64,000 bases of DNA from Gynurincola endophyticus (GCF_003991195.1 NZ_RCWL01000014.1:19383-83382); one strand, 5' to 3'. Numbered from the stretch's first letter, positions 18,856-28,525 are shown. Program-made: numbers and translations. Notes: generated by a model not told the origin, from the letters alone.

Positions 18856-20097
18856 ATGACGAAAGCCAGCCAGGCGATTTATGCCATCATACTAACGACC
18901 TCCCTGTTTTTCTTTTGGGGGTTTATTCATAACCTTGACCCTATTCTGATTCCCCATTTAAGAAATGCTTTTAGCCTGAATACCTTTCAGGCTTCGTTGG
19001 TAGATGCCTCGGTGTTCTTAGCGTATTTTTTCTTTGCCATCCCTGCAGGAATGTTGATGAAAAGGTACGGTTATAAATGGGGAATGATCGTTGGCCTTAT
19101 CTTGTTCGGCCTGGGGTGTTTTTTGTTAGTATTGGCTGCTTCTACTATTGAATATTACTATTTTCTTCTTGCGCTGTTTGTGGTGGCTACCGGTTTAACA
19201 GTATTGGAAACAGTGGCTAATCCATATATTACTTTGCTCGGAGACCCTTCAAAATCTACCCGGCGTTTAAACTTAGCACAATCATTTAATGGTTTAGCTG
19301 CATTCATTGCACCGATAATCGGCGGCAGGTATATATTGAGCGAAGAGCCGCTGCCAGCCGAAGCCATAGCTGCTTTAAATGCAGCAGATCGGATCGCTTA
19401 TATTCAGTCAGAAACAGAATCTGTAAAAATGCCTTATTTCATACTGGGTATTGTTATATTCGTAGTAGCGATACTAATTTATTTTACCAGAATGCCCGAG
19501 CCGGAATCAAAGAATAAAAAAGAAAATCTGCAGTTGTTAAAAGCTTTAGGGTTGTACAGAGTGCGATGGGCGGTTGTTGCGCAATTCTTTTATGTAGGGG
19601 CACAGGTATGTGTGTTGAGTTTTCTGGTATTATACGCAACAGATATGGCTGCACTGCTTCCACAGGAAGCGAAATATTATGGTGCTATTGCCGGACTGGC
19701 ATTTATGCTGGGCCGTTTTTTCGGAACGTCGCTGATGAAATGGTTTTGTCCGCTTAATCTGGTGTTCGTGTTCTCACTCGTTTGTATCGCATTAATATTG
19801 ACAGTGGTATTTGCTGGCGGTTATGTTGGTTTAGTAGCATTGGTCATTGTATCGTTTTTTATGTCGATTATGTTTCCTACCATCTTCGCCGAAGGAATTA
19901 AAGGAGCGGGTGAAGATACTTATTCTGCATCCAGTCTGATTATCATGTCGATTGTAGGCGGTGCATTACTACCTTTGTTATTTGGTTTGTTATCTGATAC
20001 GACCGGGTTGTTATTAAACGGTTACTGGGTGGTAGTGGTTTGCTTTTTTGTAACGGCATTATTTGCCGTACGAATAAAAAAAATGAAACAATCATGA
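18856..20097 (+). CDS. fucP: FucP-like MFS sugar:proton symporter
   Basis: The 413-residue protein shows 12 hydrophobic segments and the FucP/GluP subgroup signatures. The first helix contains FFFWGFIHNLDPILIP and the fourth to fifth region has ANPYITLLGD. It would bring monosaccharide, most likely L-fucose given the fucosidase and mutarotase neighbours, across the inner membrane with a proton. Its stop overlaps the mutarotase start (ATGA), so the two are translationally coupled. A related permease in the second locus (37709-38941) shares the ANPYITLLG motif. Confidence 0.88.
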   Translation: MTKASQAIYAIILTTSLFFFWGFIHNLDPILIPHLRNAFSLNTFQASLVDASVFLAYFFFAIPAGMLMKRYGYKWGMIVGLILFGLGCFLLVLAASTIEYYYFLLALFVVATGLTVLETVANPYITLLGDPSKSTRRLNLAQSFNGLAAFIAPIIGGRYILSEEPLPAEAIAALNAADRIAYIQSETESVKMPYFILGIVIFVVAILIYFTRMPEPESKNKKENLQLLKALGLYRVRWAVVAQFFYVGAQVCVLSFLVLYATDMAALLPQEAKYYGAIAGLAFMLGRFFGTSLMKWFCPLNLVFVFSLVCIALILTVVFAGGYVGLVALVIVSFFMSIMFPTIFAEGIKGAGEDTYSASSLIIMSIVGGALLPLLFGLLSDTTGLLLNGYWVVVVCFFVTALFAVRIKKMKQS

Positions 20098-20423
20098 AAA
20101 AATATGCTCTGACGTTAAACCTGAAAAATGATGCGATTTTGATAGAAGATTATATCCGGCAGCATAAGGAAATATGGCCGGAAGTTGAGGCCTCAATAAA
20201 AGAAGCCGGCATTATAGCCATGCATATTTACAGGTGGGGTACAAAACTGTTCATGATCATGGAAGTGGATGAAACATTCAGTTTCGAAAAAAAAGCGGCC
20301 TCCGACCGGCAAAATAAAAAAGTACAGGAATGGGAAGCATTAATGTGGAAGTATCAGGCTCCGGTAGAAGGTGCCAATGAAGGAGAGAAGTGGGTACTGA
20401 TGGAAGAGATTTTTAGTCTGTAG
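20094..20423 (+). CDS. L-rhamnose/L-fucose mutarotase (RhaM family)
   Basis: A 109-residue protein of the RhaM/DUF718 family, which interconverts alpha and beta anomers of 6-deoxy sugars. Visible motifs are YALTLNLKND at the N-terminus, H-x-x-x-W-P in QHKEIWPEVEASIKEAGI, and the C-terminal EKWVLMEEIFSL. I place the start at the ATG at 20094, which overlaps the permease stop by four bases; a further upstream Met at 20040 lies inside the permease gene and adds 18 non-conserved residues. The genomic company of fucosidase and FucP argues for L-fucose rather than rhamnose. Last gene of the locus; no clear terminator follows. Confidence 0.85.
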   Translation: MKKYALTLNLKNDAILIEDYIRQHKEIWPEVEASIKEAGIIAMHIYRWGTKLFMIMEVDETFSFEKKAASDRQNKKVQEWEALMWKYQAPVEGANEGEKWVLMEEIFSL

Positions 20424-20590
20424 CGAAAAGTCAATAAGACAGATTCAGTTGTTACTATAAATCATGTGCCAGCAAGAAATTTAATAAAGGTTTAGTTTTT
20501 AATGTATTGTGTAAACTGTTAAATAAAAAAATATCGCTGGGTAAAAGAAGTAATAGTAATAAATTTGAGTTGAATAGAGGAGATATCGTT

Positions 20591-21157
20591 ATGCATGAAA
20601 TAGAACCGTTTTATAATTGGAGACATATTTATACCAGCGAAACTGATGAGCGATCACCGTTTTTTGGACGGGTGTACAGTGAGTTTGAGTTTTCCCAAAC
20701 AATTTATAATTATTACATACATCCGCAATGGGATGAATTCGGTTCAAGAACACTTTATCTGAAAGTATTAATGGCCGATTACGAAGAAGGATATGCTATC
20801 ATAGAACTCATCGGAGAATGGAATGATGCTATTGAAGATGATATCATGCAATTTAAAAGAGATGTGATTGATCATTTTCAAACAAATGGAATTTATAAGT
20901 ATATATTGTTAGCAGAGAATGTTTTGAATTATCATAGTGGCGACAGGGATTATTACGAAGAGTGGTATGAAGAGTTTATGGATGAAAACGGATGGGTCGT
21001 TATCTTAAATATGCCGGAAGCTACGCAATACGATTTCAGAAAAGCAAAACTGCAAAGATATCTCGAATTAATGCAGATGGATAACTGGCGTACTTATAAA
21101 CCGTATCACCTGTTTAAAAAAATTGATCAGGATATGCAATTCAGATTAAATATGTAA
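20591..21157 (+). CDS. Conserved hypothetical protein, acidic and Tyr-rich
   Basis: I do not recognise this family. From the ATG at 20591 it is a 188-residue soluble protein without signal peptide or membrane segment. It is rich in Asp, Glu, Tyr and Trp (HNYHSG-like and YYEEWYEEF stretches) and ends in DQDMQFRLNM. I chose this start because AGGAGA precedes it by about 9 bases and because the 28 residues added by the upstream Met at 20507 look non-coding. It ends inside the stem of a bidirectional terminator shared with nagB. Neighbours give no functional hint; it is not obviously part of the fucose locus. Confidence 0.65.
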   Translation: MHEIEPFYNWRHIYTSETDERSPFFGRVYSEFEFSQTIYNYYIHPQWDEFGSRTLYLKVLMADYEEGYAIIELIGEWNDAIEDDIMQFKRDVIDHFQTNGIYKYILLAENVLNYHSGDRDYYEEWYEEFMDENGWVVILNMPEATQYDFRKAKLQRYLELMQMDNWRTYKPYHLFKKIDQDMQFRLNM

Positions 21158-21196
21158 AAACTACCAGTACTGCTATAAGCGGTATGGTAGTTTTTA
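21156..21196. terminator. Bidirectional terminator between convergent genes
   Basis: AAAAACTACCA and TGGTAGTTTTT pair, with the inner parts also complementary apart from one bulged G. A and T tracts flank both sides. It serves the unknown gene at 20591 and nagB. Confidence 0.85.
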
Positions 21197-21217
21197 TTTT
21201 CTGAAGTATTTCAATTT

Positions 21218-23137
21218 CTAAAAATTCCATTTTACAAATGCTTCGATTGCGGAGTAATGAGGTAATCCTAAATCAGCATACAATCTTGCGGTTGCAGCAT
21301 TTCTTTCTTCAGCTCTTTGCCAGAATTCTCTGTTATCACTTCCCTGAAAGGGTACGCTGTCTTTTTGTGATTGGTGGATAAAAATTCCATTTCTTTTTTG
21401 TAATACCTGCGAAGGGCTCATGGGAACAGCCATTTCAATATCTTCAATATTCCATTCCTGCCATGCGCCTTTATACAACCAGAGCCAGCAGTCTTTAACC
21501 CACTCGTCTTTTTCGGCTTTAATTTCCTGTAACGCTTTTAAAACTACGTTAAAGCAAACTAAATGCGTACCGTGAGGGTCAGCAAAATCACCGGCACAAA
21601 ACAGCTGATGGGGTTTTATTTTTCTTAAAAGCTCTTTAGTGAGCTGAACATCTTTTTCTCCCATCGGTTTTTTTTCAATCGTACCAGTTTCATAGAAAGG
21701 CAGGTTTTGAAAATGTATATGTTCGGGATTTATTCCTACATAATTGCAGGTCGCTTTTGCTTCACTTCTTCTGATAAGCCCTTTGATCTCTCTGATGATT
21801 GGCGTATCAATCTGTTTAGGTTTTTTGGAGGAAATATATTCTTTGGTTTCATTCAATATCTGTTCCGGAATAGCAGATTCGATATTTACAATATGGTTGA
21901 AGCCGACTGCAAAATCTACAAATCTGGTTACGAATTCATCAGTTACTGCTATATTTCCGGAGGTTTGATAAGCCACATGTACTTCATGTTCCTGATCGTG
22001 CAGACGTTGAAATGTACCTCCCATGCTAATAATATCATCATCAGGATGCGGTGAAAAGATAATTACTTTTTTAGGATAGATATCAGATCGTTCAGGGTGA
22101 TTTGGTATTTGAAAATCTTTTTTTCCGCCTGGCCAGCCGGTGATGGTATCTCTGAGCATATAGTAAACCTGTAAATTTACTTCATAAGCATCGCCTTTTT
22201 CAACTAACAGGTCACTTAATCCGTTGTTATTGTAATCTTCAGTGGTTAAGCTTAAAATTGTTTTTTTTAATTGTAATGCTAAATGAATCACTGCTTTTTT
22301 AATCAGAGGGGGTGTCCAGTTACACTCACCAATCAGCCAGGGTGCATTTATCCTCGTAAGCTGAGCAGCTGCAGCCTGATCGATGTAGAAAGTAGTACTA
22401 TCATGATTTTGTAAAAATGAAGCAGGTACAATTTCAGTTTCTTCTCCTTCTACGGCTTTCTGAATGGCTGCAGCTTTAGATTCACCCCAGGCCATCAATA
22501 TAATTTGCTTTGATTTCAGAATAGTATTAATACCCATTGTTATGGCCATGCGAGGAACTTCGGATAATTTATTAAACTCATAAGAGTTGGTGTATCTGGT
22601 ACTGCTTGTGAGGTTTACCAAACGCGTTTTTGTATGAATACCCGCTCCCGGTTCATTAAAACCAATATGTCCGTTAATTCCGATTCCTAAAATCTGCAGA
22701 TCTATTCCGCCTGCTGCATCAATCTTTCTCTCATATTCAGTACAGGCTGATTTGATAGCTTCCTTGGTAACCTCACCATCCGGTATATGGATATTTTCCG
22801 GAGCAATATCTACGTGTGAAAATAAATGTTTATGCATAAAGTTGTAATAACTTTGAACTGCATTTTTATTAATGGGATAATACTCATCGAGATTAAAGGT
22901 CACTACATTCGAAAAACTCAGCCCTTCTTCTTTATGCATCCGTACTAATTCTGCATAAAGTTGTTTTGGAGTGGAACCGGTAGCAAGACCCAACACACAA
23001 GTCTGATTTCTTTTTTGCTTGTATCTGATCATCTCTGCAATTTGTTGCGCCGCTTTAAGTGTTCCCGATTTTGCATCCGAACAAATGTCTACATTGATTT
23101 TTTCGACACTAGCGGGTAAAGAGGTAATGTTTGACAT
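21218..23137 (-). CDS. nagB: Glucosamine-6-phosphate deaminase fused to a PIG-L/LmbE-like domain
   Basis: The 639-residue protein has two domains. Residues about 20-265 are a NagB isomerase/deaminase, with GLATGSTPKQLYAELVRMHK, NLDEYYPI and GIGINGHIGFNEPG. It would convert glucosamine-6-phosphate to fructose-6-phosphate and ammonia. From about residue 350 a PIG-L/LmbE metal-hydrolase domain follows, with the zinc-binding motif PHPDDD near 362 and ADPHGTH near 512, the usual pattern of de-N-acetylases. The fusion is known in Bacteroidota NagB proteins. If the second domain is active it could supply the deacetylation that NagA performs elsewhere; that is inference. The gene is separated from the second locus by 230 bases and a terminator, and would complete catabolism of sugar from the kinase at 7147. 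Confidence 0.9.
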   Translation of the reverse strand: MSNITSLPASVEKINVDICSDAKSGTLKAAQQIAEMIRYKQKRNQTCVLGLATGSTPKQLYAELVRMHKEEGLSFSNVVTFNLDEYYPINKNAVQSYYNFMHKHLFSHVDIAPENIHIPDGEVTKEAIKSACTEYERKIDAAGGIDLQILGIGINGHIGFNEPGAGIHTKTRLVNLTSSTRYTNSYEFNKLSEVPRMAITMGINTILKSKQIILMAWGESKAAAIQKAVEGEETEIVPASFLQNHDSTTFYIDQAAAAQLTRINAPWLIGECNWTPPLIKKAVIHLALQLKKTILSLTTEDYNNNGLSDLLVEKGDAYEVNLQVYYMLRDTITGWPGGKKDFQIPNHPERSDIYPKKVIIFSPHPDDDIISMGGTFQRLHDQEHEVHVAYQTSGNIAVTDEFVTRFVDFAVGFNHIVNIESAIPEQILNETKEYISSKKPKQIDTPIIREIKGLIRRSEAKATCNYVGINPEHIHFQNLPFYETGTIEKKPMGEKDVQLTKELLRKIKPHQLFCAGDFADPHGTHLVCFNVVLKALQEIKAEKDEWVKDCWLWLYKGAWQEWNIEDIEMAVPMSPSQVLQKRNGIFIHQSQKDSVPFQGSDNREFWQRAEERNAATARLYADLGLPHYSAIEAFVKWNF

Positions 23138-23324
23138 ATCATTCAGTTTATATCATTCACTTCGATTCAATATTACATGGATGAATACCGGTCAGTGAAT
23201 GTAAATTGGCATAGTTTATCTACTGACAATTTTATTTAATTATTTGTTGTTTATTTTCCAGGCAATGTCAATCGTTTGTTATACATCTTAATAACTGATC
23301 ACAATATTTCTTCCTCTTAGAAAA

Positions 23325-23360
23325 TACCATCAGTTTTTATCATTATAAAAACTGATGGTA
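23325..23360 (-). terminator. Terminator of the second utilisation locus
   Basis: A 16-bp perfect stem (TACCATCAGTTTTTAT with ATAAAAACTGATGGTA) and a 4-base loop lie 9 bases past the last stop codon of the minus-strand operon, followed on that strand by TTTT. Confidence 0.85.
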
Positions 23361-23369
23361 AGTGAAGTA

Positions 23370-24776
23370 TTAATTCTTTTTTCTCAGTTTGTTCCTTTGG
23401 GTATTCTGATACTCTTTATATTTGGTGAAAAGAGATAAAGATGTTGTATCACCCACTACGAATGTTTCTATCGGGTCATTAAATACACCTGGATACTGAT
23501 AACATAATATTTTTTCAAAATTTTTAAACAGGTTTAAATCATGTAAGATACCTTCAAAGTCTCTTGGATAAAGTGAAGTATCCGGATTAAAAAGAAATAC
23601 TTCCTGATCGAACCAGAGGTGTGCGCCTGCATCGTCACAAAATTTTTGTAACATGTTGGCGGCCTGTTCACCGGTTAAATCATTTTCAGGCATTCTGGCA
23701 AAACCAAAAGGACATAATATATCGAGGTATTTCAAGAGTTCTGGGTAAGTGTCAGCACCTTTGGGAACTTCCATACTATTGGTTGCCAACATGACCGGCT
23801 TACCCGGAGCAATAGAAGTGGTGTAGGATTTAAACTCTTTGAAAAAATGTACCATTTCTTTTTTTCTGAACTGTTGCATCTCTTCGGTAGTTTCCCAATT
23901 ATCCAGACTACCACCCATTTCTTCCGATACATAGAATCCATAAAAGGAAGGATGGTGCCCGTATTTTTGCCATAACTCTTCAGCAATGCTGATATGCCAT
24001 TTTAATGATTCAGGAGAGAAGTCGAACCAGGCAAATAAACCGACGCCCATCCAAACATTCATGTCTAAACGATCGGCTTCGGAAAGAATTGCTTCAATGG
24101 GATCTTCGGCGGAGATATCCATTCTGCCTGGATATATTGAACTTGGATAAAAAGCTTTACCATCGTAATTCTCAACAGTGAGTGAGTTCTTACCTGCGTA
24201 TGCATCTTTTCTGAAAACTTCCTGAATAACAATCATATTCATATTTAGCTGGTGCATTCCTTTTATCATTTTTTTCCATTGATCATCAGTAAGTTTTTGA
24301 ATATCCGGATTCCAGTGTTTTCCTTCAATTTCACTCCAATGATAAATTCCGGCCCAGGCTCCATCAATCGTTTGGGTAGAACGAAACGCTGATTCAACCA
24401 CTTCCACTTTTTTTTCTGCTTCAAGAGTAGCACCATTCTGATGGGTGAGCTTTAGCTTAACGATATGTTTTCCTAACAGGCTACCTTTCGGAATGATGTG
24501 TTTAATTTCAATCGCTTCTGTTGCAGATAAGGATATTTTTTCCTGGTGTATCAATGTTTCTTTTGAAGATGAATAAACAAATAACTCTACCGTCCAATTC
24601 TGATTTTTGTCAGAATTGTTTTTAATTCCGGCTCTGATATCAAGGTCAATTTTATTGGTAATCATTCCCGGTGGTATGAGGGTAAGATGAACATCATTAT
24701 TCAGGTCTGGTTTATTGATTGTGCAACCCATACCCAGCAATAATATCAATGCAGTAATTATTCGCATAAGTTTCAT
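23370..24776 (-). CDS. DUF4434 domain lipoprotein, glycosidase-like barrel
   Basis: A 468-residue lipoprotein (lipobox GMGC, Cys at residue 18). After an Ig-like region (about 30-130) comes a DUF4434-type domain (about 135-430). It has GAWAGIYHWSEIEGKHW, IVIQEVF, WMGVGLFAWFDF and GFYVSEEMGG, a pattern of beta strands with conserved Glu and Trp reminiscent of TIM-barrel glycoside hydrolases. The activity of DUF4434 proteins is not established from sequence. It is the last gene of the minus-strand operon that starts with the epimerase, so a surface or periplasmic role in glycan breakdown is likely. Confidence 0.75.
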   Translation of the reverse strand: MKLMRIITALILLLGMGCTINKPDLNNDVHLTLIPPGMITNKIDLDIRAGIKNNSDKNQNWTVELFVYSSSKETLIHQEKISLSATEAIEIKHIIPKGSLLGKHIVKLKLTHQNGATLEAEKKVEVVESAFRSTQTIDGAWAGIYHWSEIEGKHWNPDIQKLTDDQWKKMIKGMHQLNMNMIVIQEVFRKDAYAGKNSLTVENYDGKAFYPSSIYPGRMDISAEDPIEAILSEADRLDMNVWMGVGLFAWFDFSPESLKWHISIAEELWQKYGHHPSFYGFYVSEEMGGSLDNWETTEEMQQFRKKEMVHFFKEFKSYTTSIAPGKPVMLATNSMEVPKGADTYPELLKYLDILCPFGFARMPENDLTGEQAANMLQKFCDDAGAHLWFDQEVFLFNPDTSLYPRDFEGILHDLNLFKNFEKILCYQYPGVFNDPIETFVVGDTTSLSLFTKYKEYQNTQRNKLRKKN

Positions 24777-24790
24777 TATGATAGCTATTT

Positions 24791-26299
24791 TTAGTTTGTT
24801 TTAGAAACGGCCAGTTTATATGCTGCTACATTTGCCTTAGTTGCATCCGGATTGGCATAATAAACATAAATGATCGCTTCATTTTCTGCGGATTTGCTTA
24901 TTGCAACATGTCCATATCTTCCATCGTTTGAAGTAGGTAAAGATTCCGGTGAAGAGAAAATTCTCAACTTTTCGTGTTCATTATCTCCGGGTTTTAAAGA
25001 ATATCTGCCAGGATCAGATAAGTTGAACAGATTTAATTTCATCGTTCCTGCTGTTGAATAAGACTGTTCCAGCATTGCCATAAATGTTCCTTCTGATAAA
25101 TTGAATACTTTTGTATCTAACATTCTGTAACCGAAATTTTCATTTGCTACCTGTTGAGCGGGTGTAGTACTACCTGGTTTAAAAATGTGGAAATTGATTC
25201 TATGAAGATTTGCCCATGTTTCGAACGGGTCGGAAGGATAACCGTCTTCATTTACCCAACTGATGTAAAGTGTATTGTCTTCAACGGAAGCTCTCTGTAT
25301 TACCGCATTATACCATCCGTTGCCGGCAGCCGGATAAGTAAAGACTGTTGGTCTGACGTTGACCGGCGTACCATTATTAAACTCCCAGACTGCATATTGC
25401 GGAGACTGTTTGACTGCTCCGAAATAATGTGCTGCTGATGCATAAACATAAGAAGTGCCTTGTGTTATATCACCTGTTATGTTTATTCTTTTACCGGTAT
25501 TATCAGGTAAATCTGTACCAGCAATACTGTTGAGTTTGATAAACGGAACACCGTCGATCTCCGGCCATAAGTCTAACATAAACCCTGCGCCGCCAGAATT
25601 CAGACGTCCCATTAGCAGGTGACCATTGTCGTCTGTTTCCAGGTTCCAGGAATAAGACCGTGGATCTGTCCATCCACCCTCGTAGTGGTTGATATTTTTT
25701 ACGAACTCACCGGTCAGTTTATTATATAATTTGATAGAGGCGGAAGCACTTTTATCAACATTATTGTCTAACATTACCAGATAATCGCCAATTACAGTCA
25801 TTCCTTTATTTGAACCGGGAAAGTTGAGCTGAAGATCTGTTCCGGATTTATTCCACAGCTCGGTAATAGTGGTTTCAAATTGCGGGAAGACCTGATAAGG
25901 TTCAGATACGATTGCTTCAATGATGTATTTCTGCGTAGTACCGTCTTCTGCCTGAATGATGATTTCTTTCGGTGTAGTCAGGTCAAACGTTACTGGTGAT
26001 GCAGGAGTGATAACAGATTTTTTGTAAGCCTCTATTTCGATAGTAACCTTCGAAATGTCGATAGGCGGTAATCCGACCATTAAAGATTTAGTGGTCAGAT
26101 AAATAGTATCCTTTAAATCGCTGAAGCTGACATTTAAGGTATCGTTAGTGGCTGATACATTTTTTACAAATGCCACGATACCTTTTATATTTGTATCAGT
26201 GTTATAAATATTTTCTTCTGATGTTGCTATATCTTTTTTACAAGCAAAAAAAGCAGTGAATAAAAGAGAAGCATACAGAATACGATTGATTCTTTTCAT
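24791..26299 (-). CDS. Surface glycan-binding-like lipoprotein with DUF5018-type N-terminal domain
   Basis: A 502-residue lipoprotein (lipobox AFFAC, Cys at residue 20). Residues about 35-140 look like a DUF5018 domain: beta-rich, ending in the pattern DLTTPKEIIIQAEDGTTQKY that recurs in Bacteroidota surface glycan-binding proteins. The rest is a beta-propeller-like region with repeated Asp/Gly/Trp-containing strands. Its position between SusC/SusD-linked genes of one strand suggests it binds the glycan at the surface, the SusE/SGBP role. It overlaps nothing and is 14 bases from the next gene. Confidence 0.7.
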   Translation of the reverse strand: MKRINRILYASLLFTAFFACKKDIATSEENIYNTDTNIKGIVAFVKNVSATNDTLNVSFSDLKDTIYLTTKSLMVGLPPIDISKVTIEIEAYKKSVITPASPVTFDLTTPKEIIIQAEDGTTQKYIIEAIVSEPYQVFPQFETTITELWNKSGTDLQLNFPGSNKGMTVIGDYLVMLDNNVDKSASASIKLYNKLTGEFVKNINHYEGGWTDPRSYSWNLETDDNGHLLMGRLNSGGAGFMLDLWPEIDGVPFIKLNSIAGTDLPDNTGKRINITGDITQGTSYVYASAAHYFGAVKQSPQYAVWEFNNGTPVNVRPTVFTYPAAGNGWYNAVIQRASVEDNTLYISWVNEDGYPSDPFETWANLHRINFHIFKPGSTTPAQQVANENFGYRMLDTKVFNLSEGTFMAMLEQSYSTAGTMKLNLFNLSDPGRYSLKPGDNEHEKLRIFSSPESLPTSNDGRYGHVAISKSAENEAIIYVYYANPDATKANVAAYKLAVSKTN

Positions 26300-26305
26300 T
26301 TTAGA

Positions 26306-28477
26306 TTATTTTTTCAGCATCCATAATGATTCTTCAAAATCTTTTTGAAGGTTTAAGTTTTGGGTAGTTTCCCAGTAGCTGTTTTTATTTTCGAGTAAAG
26401 CCTGTGTACCTACAATCCATGACTGAATCCAACCAGTTAATGTTGACCATGCGCCCCATCCGTTATCAGCATTTGATGCCCAATAGTCCCATCTTCCAAA
26501 ATCAAAAGCTCTGAACCAGGCGCCATCGAGATCATCATGTTTTTCACTTTTAGACTGAATTCTGATTAAGAAATCTGATAGGTTTTCCAATGCTTTAAAA
26601 TATGTAGGATTTTTAGTAGCGTGCGCAGCTTCATTTAATCCGAAGAACAAAAAGTTACAGGTATATAACATATCTGCTACCGGGTCGCCATTGATAGCAA
26701 TGAGTGAAGCTTCATTTTTGCCATATGCATCATTAGATGTTACCAGAATTTTATGTGTATCGGTTTCTGAATTTCCAAGTTCTTCACGAATGGCTCCGAA
26801 GGTTTCCTGATATTCCAGTACTTTGGTAACCACTTCGTCTAACCATTTTACATGCTCCGGTGTATTTTCAATTCTAACCAGCCATGCTAATGGTAATACC
26901 ATTCTTGCTCTTTCCTGTTGAATACCATTTTGGGTTTTCCAGTTATCAGGGTAAGCTTCCATCATCAGCCTGATACCTGTTTTTGCTTTATCCAGTAAAG
27001 GCTGATATTTTGTTTTATCGTATAGCCAGAGATAACAAGCCCACATCCATGATTCGAAATGAGGATGCGTATTCACAAAATCGCGATCATAATAATATTG
27101 CCAGCCTTTATTCTCAATTTCTGACTGATTCAATGCATTACCCTGAAATCCCTGTTTGCTGGATGTTCTGAAATTTCCTAAGATATTTTCAATGATGAAT
27201 TTATTCCATCGGTCATTTTTCATATAAGAGGAAGCTCCGATAGCACCCAGAATACATCTGGCATTATCATCATTAAAGAAAGTGCCTGGATGTGTATTTG
27301 CCCAACTGATTAAACCGTAAGATGAGCTGTCTTTATGATTTCTGGCATCTCCTCTGAAACCGGAAGTATAGAATAAGTAATCCAGCAATTTTTCAGCGGT
27401 TTGAGAGTAGCCTGGTTGATTTAAAGTTTTTCCTGCTGCTGCCAGTAAAAAGGCAGATTCGCCCTGAACGTCTGCACGAATAAAATATCTGTAATCCTGT
27501 GTTCCGTCATGGTAGATGGTGGAACCATGTCCTTCCATTATACCACGACTTCCATCGCCCTGTAAGAGGTCTTTGGTAATAGGAGGTCCGAAGTATAGAT
27601 TAGGGTCACCATTTTTGGGTTGGTATAAATCCATTTTTTCCTGCTCCCACGAGGGGTGAATGAATAGTCTTGCTTTCCATAACCATTCGGTTCCTTTAGC
27701 TATTGCTATTTTAGATGCGTTTGCCGGTAATATTTCATTTTTTGCATACATGGGTACGGGATCAGCACTAAAATTTGTGAATCTGAATTTTTCATTTCGG
27801 GTAATCCATTTCAAAATTCCTTCCCAGGTATATTTCCATGAGTCTACCGGACCGAAACGGCCGGTTTTAAAATTAGATAGAGATGTAGTTGCAATGAGGG
27901 CATTGTCTTTCTGAAACAGTAAAGGATAATAACGGGTACTGTCTAAGCCGAATTGCGCGTGATCGAATCCAGCTATTTTAGCCATTACGAGTAATGGTTT
28001 GTTTACATTGATATCAATAAGATGTGCGCCGTTAATTCCCAATATACTCATAGATGGCAATTCTTTTCCGAAGAAATTATTGAATACAACACCACGTTCA
28101 AGTTTGTCATAGTGTGTAGTATCTGGTAGCGTATATCCTGGAATGCTGGAAGGGTATTCAAGGAATAATCTTATCTTTTTTTTGTTTGCCAATATATAAT
28201 CGGCATTTTCAATATTCAGTCTTTTGCCGGGGTATTCCGAAGCTACAATGATCAGGTGTTTACCTTTAGGTACTTCCTGAATAGCCGTTTTTATGTTCTG
28301 ATAAGTTTTTATCTGATAGCCTTCATTTGATAGTTGAATGTATAAGTCATTCGTTGTAGGGCCACAGAAGTAAAAATCCTGCGATATAGCCTTATTAATA
28401 CCAACAGTTAATAATATCGCCAGAAGCGTACTGGTCTTCTTCGATAAAGATGTAGAAAGTATGCGCACTAAAGTCAT
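26306..28477 (-). CDS. Secreted 723-residue protein, putative alpha/alpha-toroid glycosidase-like
   Basis: Not a family I can name. There is a signal peptide (about 1-33). Residues 34-230 hold a Rossmann-like or ThuA-like region (DFYFCGPTTNDLYIQL, LIIVASEYPG). From about 240 to 715 the sequence is mostly helical with repeated Trp/Tyr/Gly-rich turns (GESAFLLAAAGKTL, SYGLISWANTHPGTFFNDDNAR, ESWMWACYLWLYDKTK, WAWS-like ends). This resembles six-hairpin or alpha/alpha-barrel glycosidases and lyases. Its neighbours are carbohydrate-binding or hydrolase-like lipoproteins of the same operon, which supports a polysaccharide role. Catalytic residues cannot be pointed out with confidence. Confidence 0.55.
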   Translation of the reverse strand: MTLVRILSTSLSKKTSTLLAILLTVGINKAISQDFYFCGPTTNDLYIQLSNEGYQIKTYQNIKTAIQEVPKGKHLIIVASEYPGKRLNIENADYILANKKKIRLFLEYPSSIPGYTLPDTTHYDKLERGVVFNNFFGKELPSMSILGINGAHLIDINVNKPLLVMAKIAGFDHAQFGLDSTRYYPLLFQKDNALIATTSLSNFKTGRFGPVDSWKYTWEGILKWITRNEKFRFTNFSADPVPMYAKNEILPANASKIAIAKGTEWLWKARLFIHPSWEQEKMDLYQPKNGDPNLYFGPPITKDLLQGDGSRGIMEGHGSTIYHDGTQDYRYFIRADVQGESAFLLAAAGKTLNQPGYSQTAEKLLDYLFYTSGFRGDARNHKDSSSYGLISWANTHPGTFFNDDNARCILGAIGASSYMKNDRWNKFIIENILGNFRTSSKQGFQGNALNQSEIENKGWQYYYDRDFVNTHPHFESWMWACYLWLYDKTKYQPLLDKAKTGIRLMMEAYPDNWKTQNGIQQERARMVLPLAWLVRIENTPEHVKWLDEVVTKVLEYQETFGAIREELGNSETDTHKILVTSNDAYGKNEASLIAINGDPVADMLYTCNFLFFGLNEAAHATKNPTYFKALENLSDFLIRIQSKSEKHDDLDGAWFRAFDFGRWDYWASNADNGWGAWSTLTGWIQSWIVGTQALLENKNSYWETTQNLNLQKDFEESLWMLKK

Positions 28478-28525
28478 GATGAATTATGTTTTTAATTTCA
28501 TTTATACAATCCTTAAACAGTTTCT

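Noticed and set aside
20040..20093. Upstream start of the mutarotase gene
   Set aside because: The extra 18 residues lie inside the permease gene and are not conserved in character; the ATGA overlap at 20094 is the better start.
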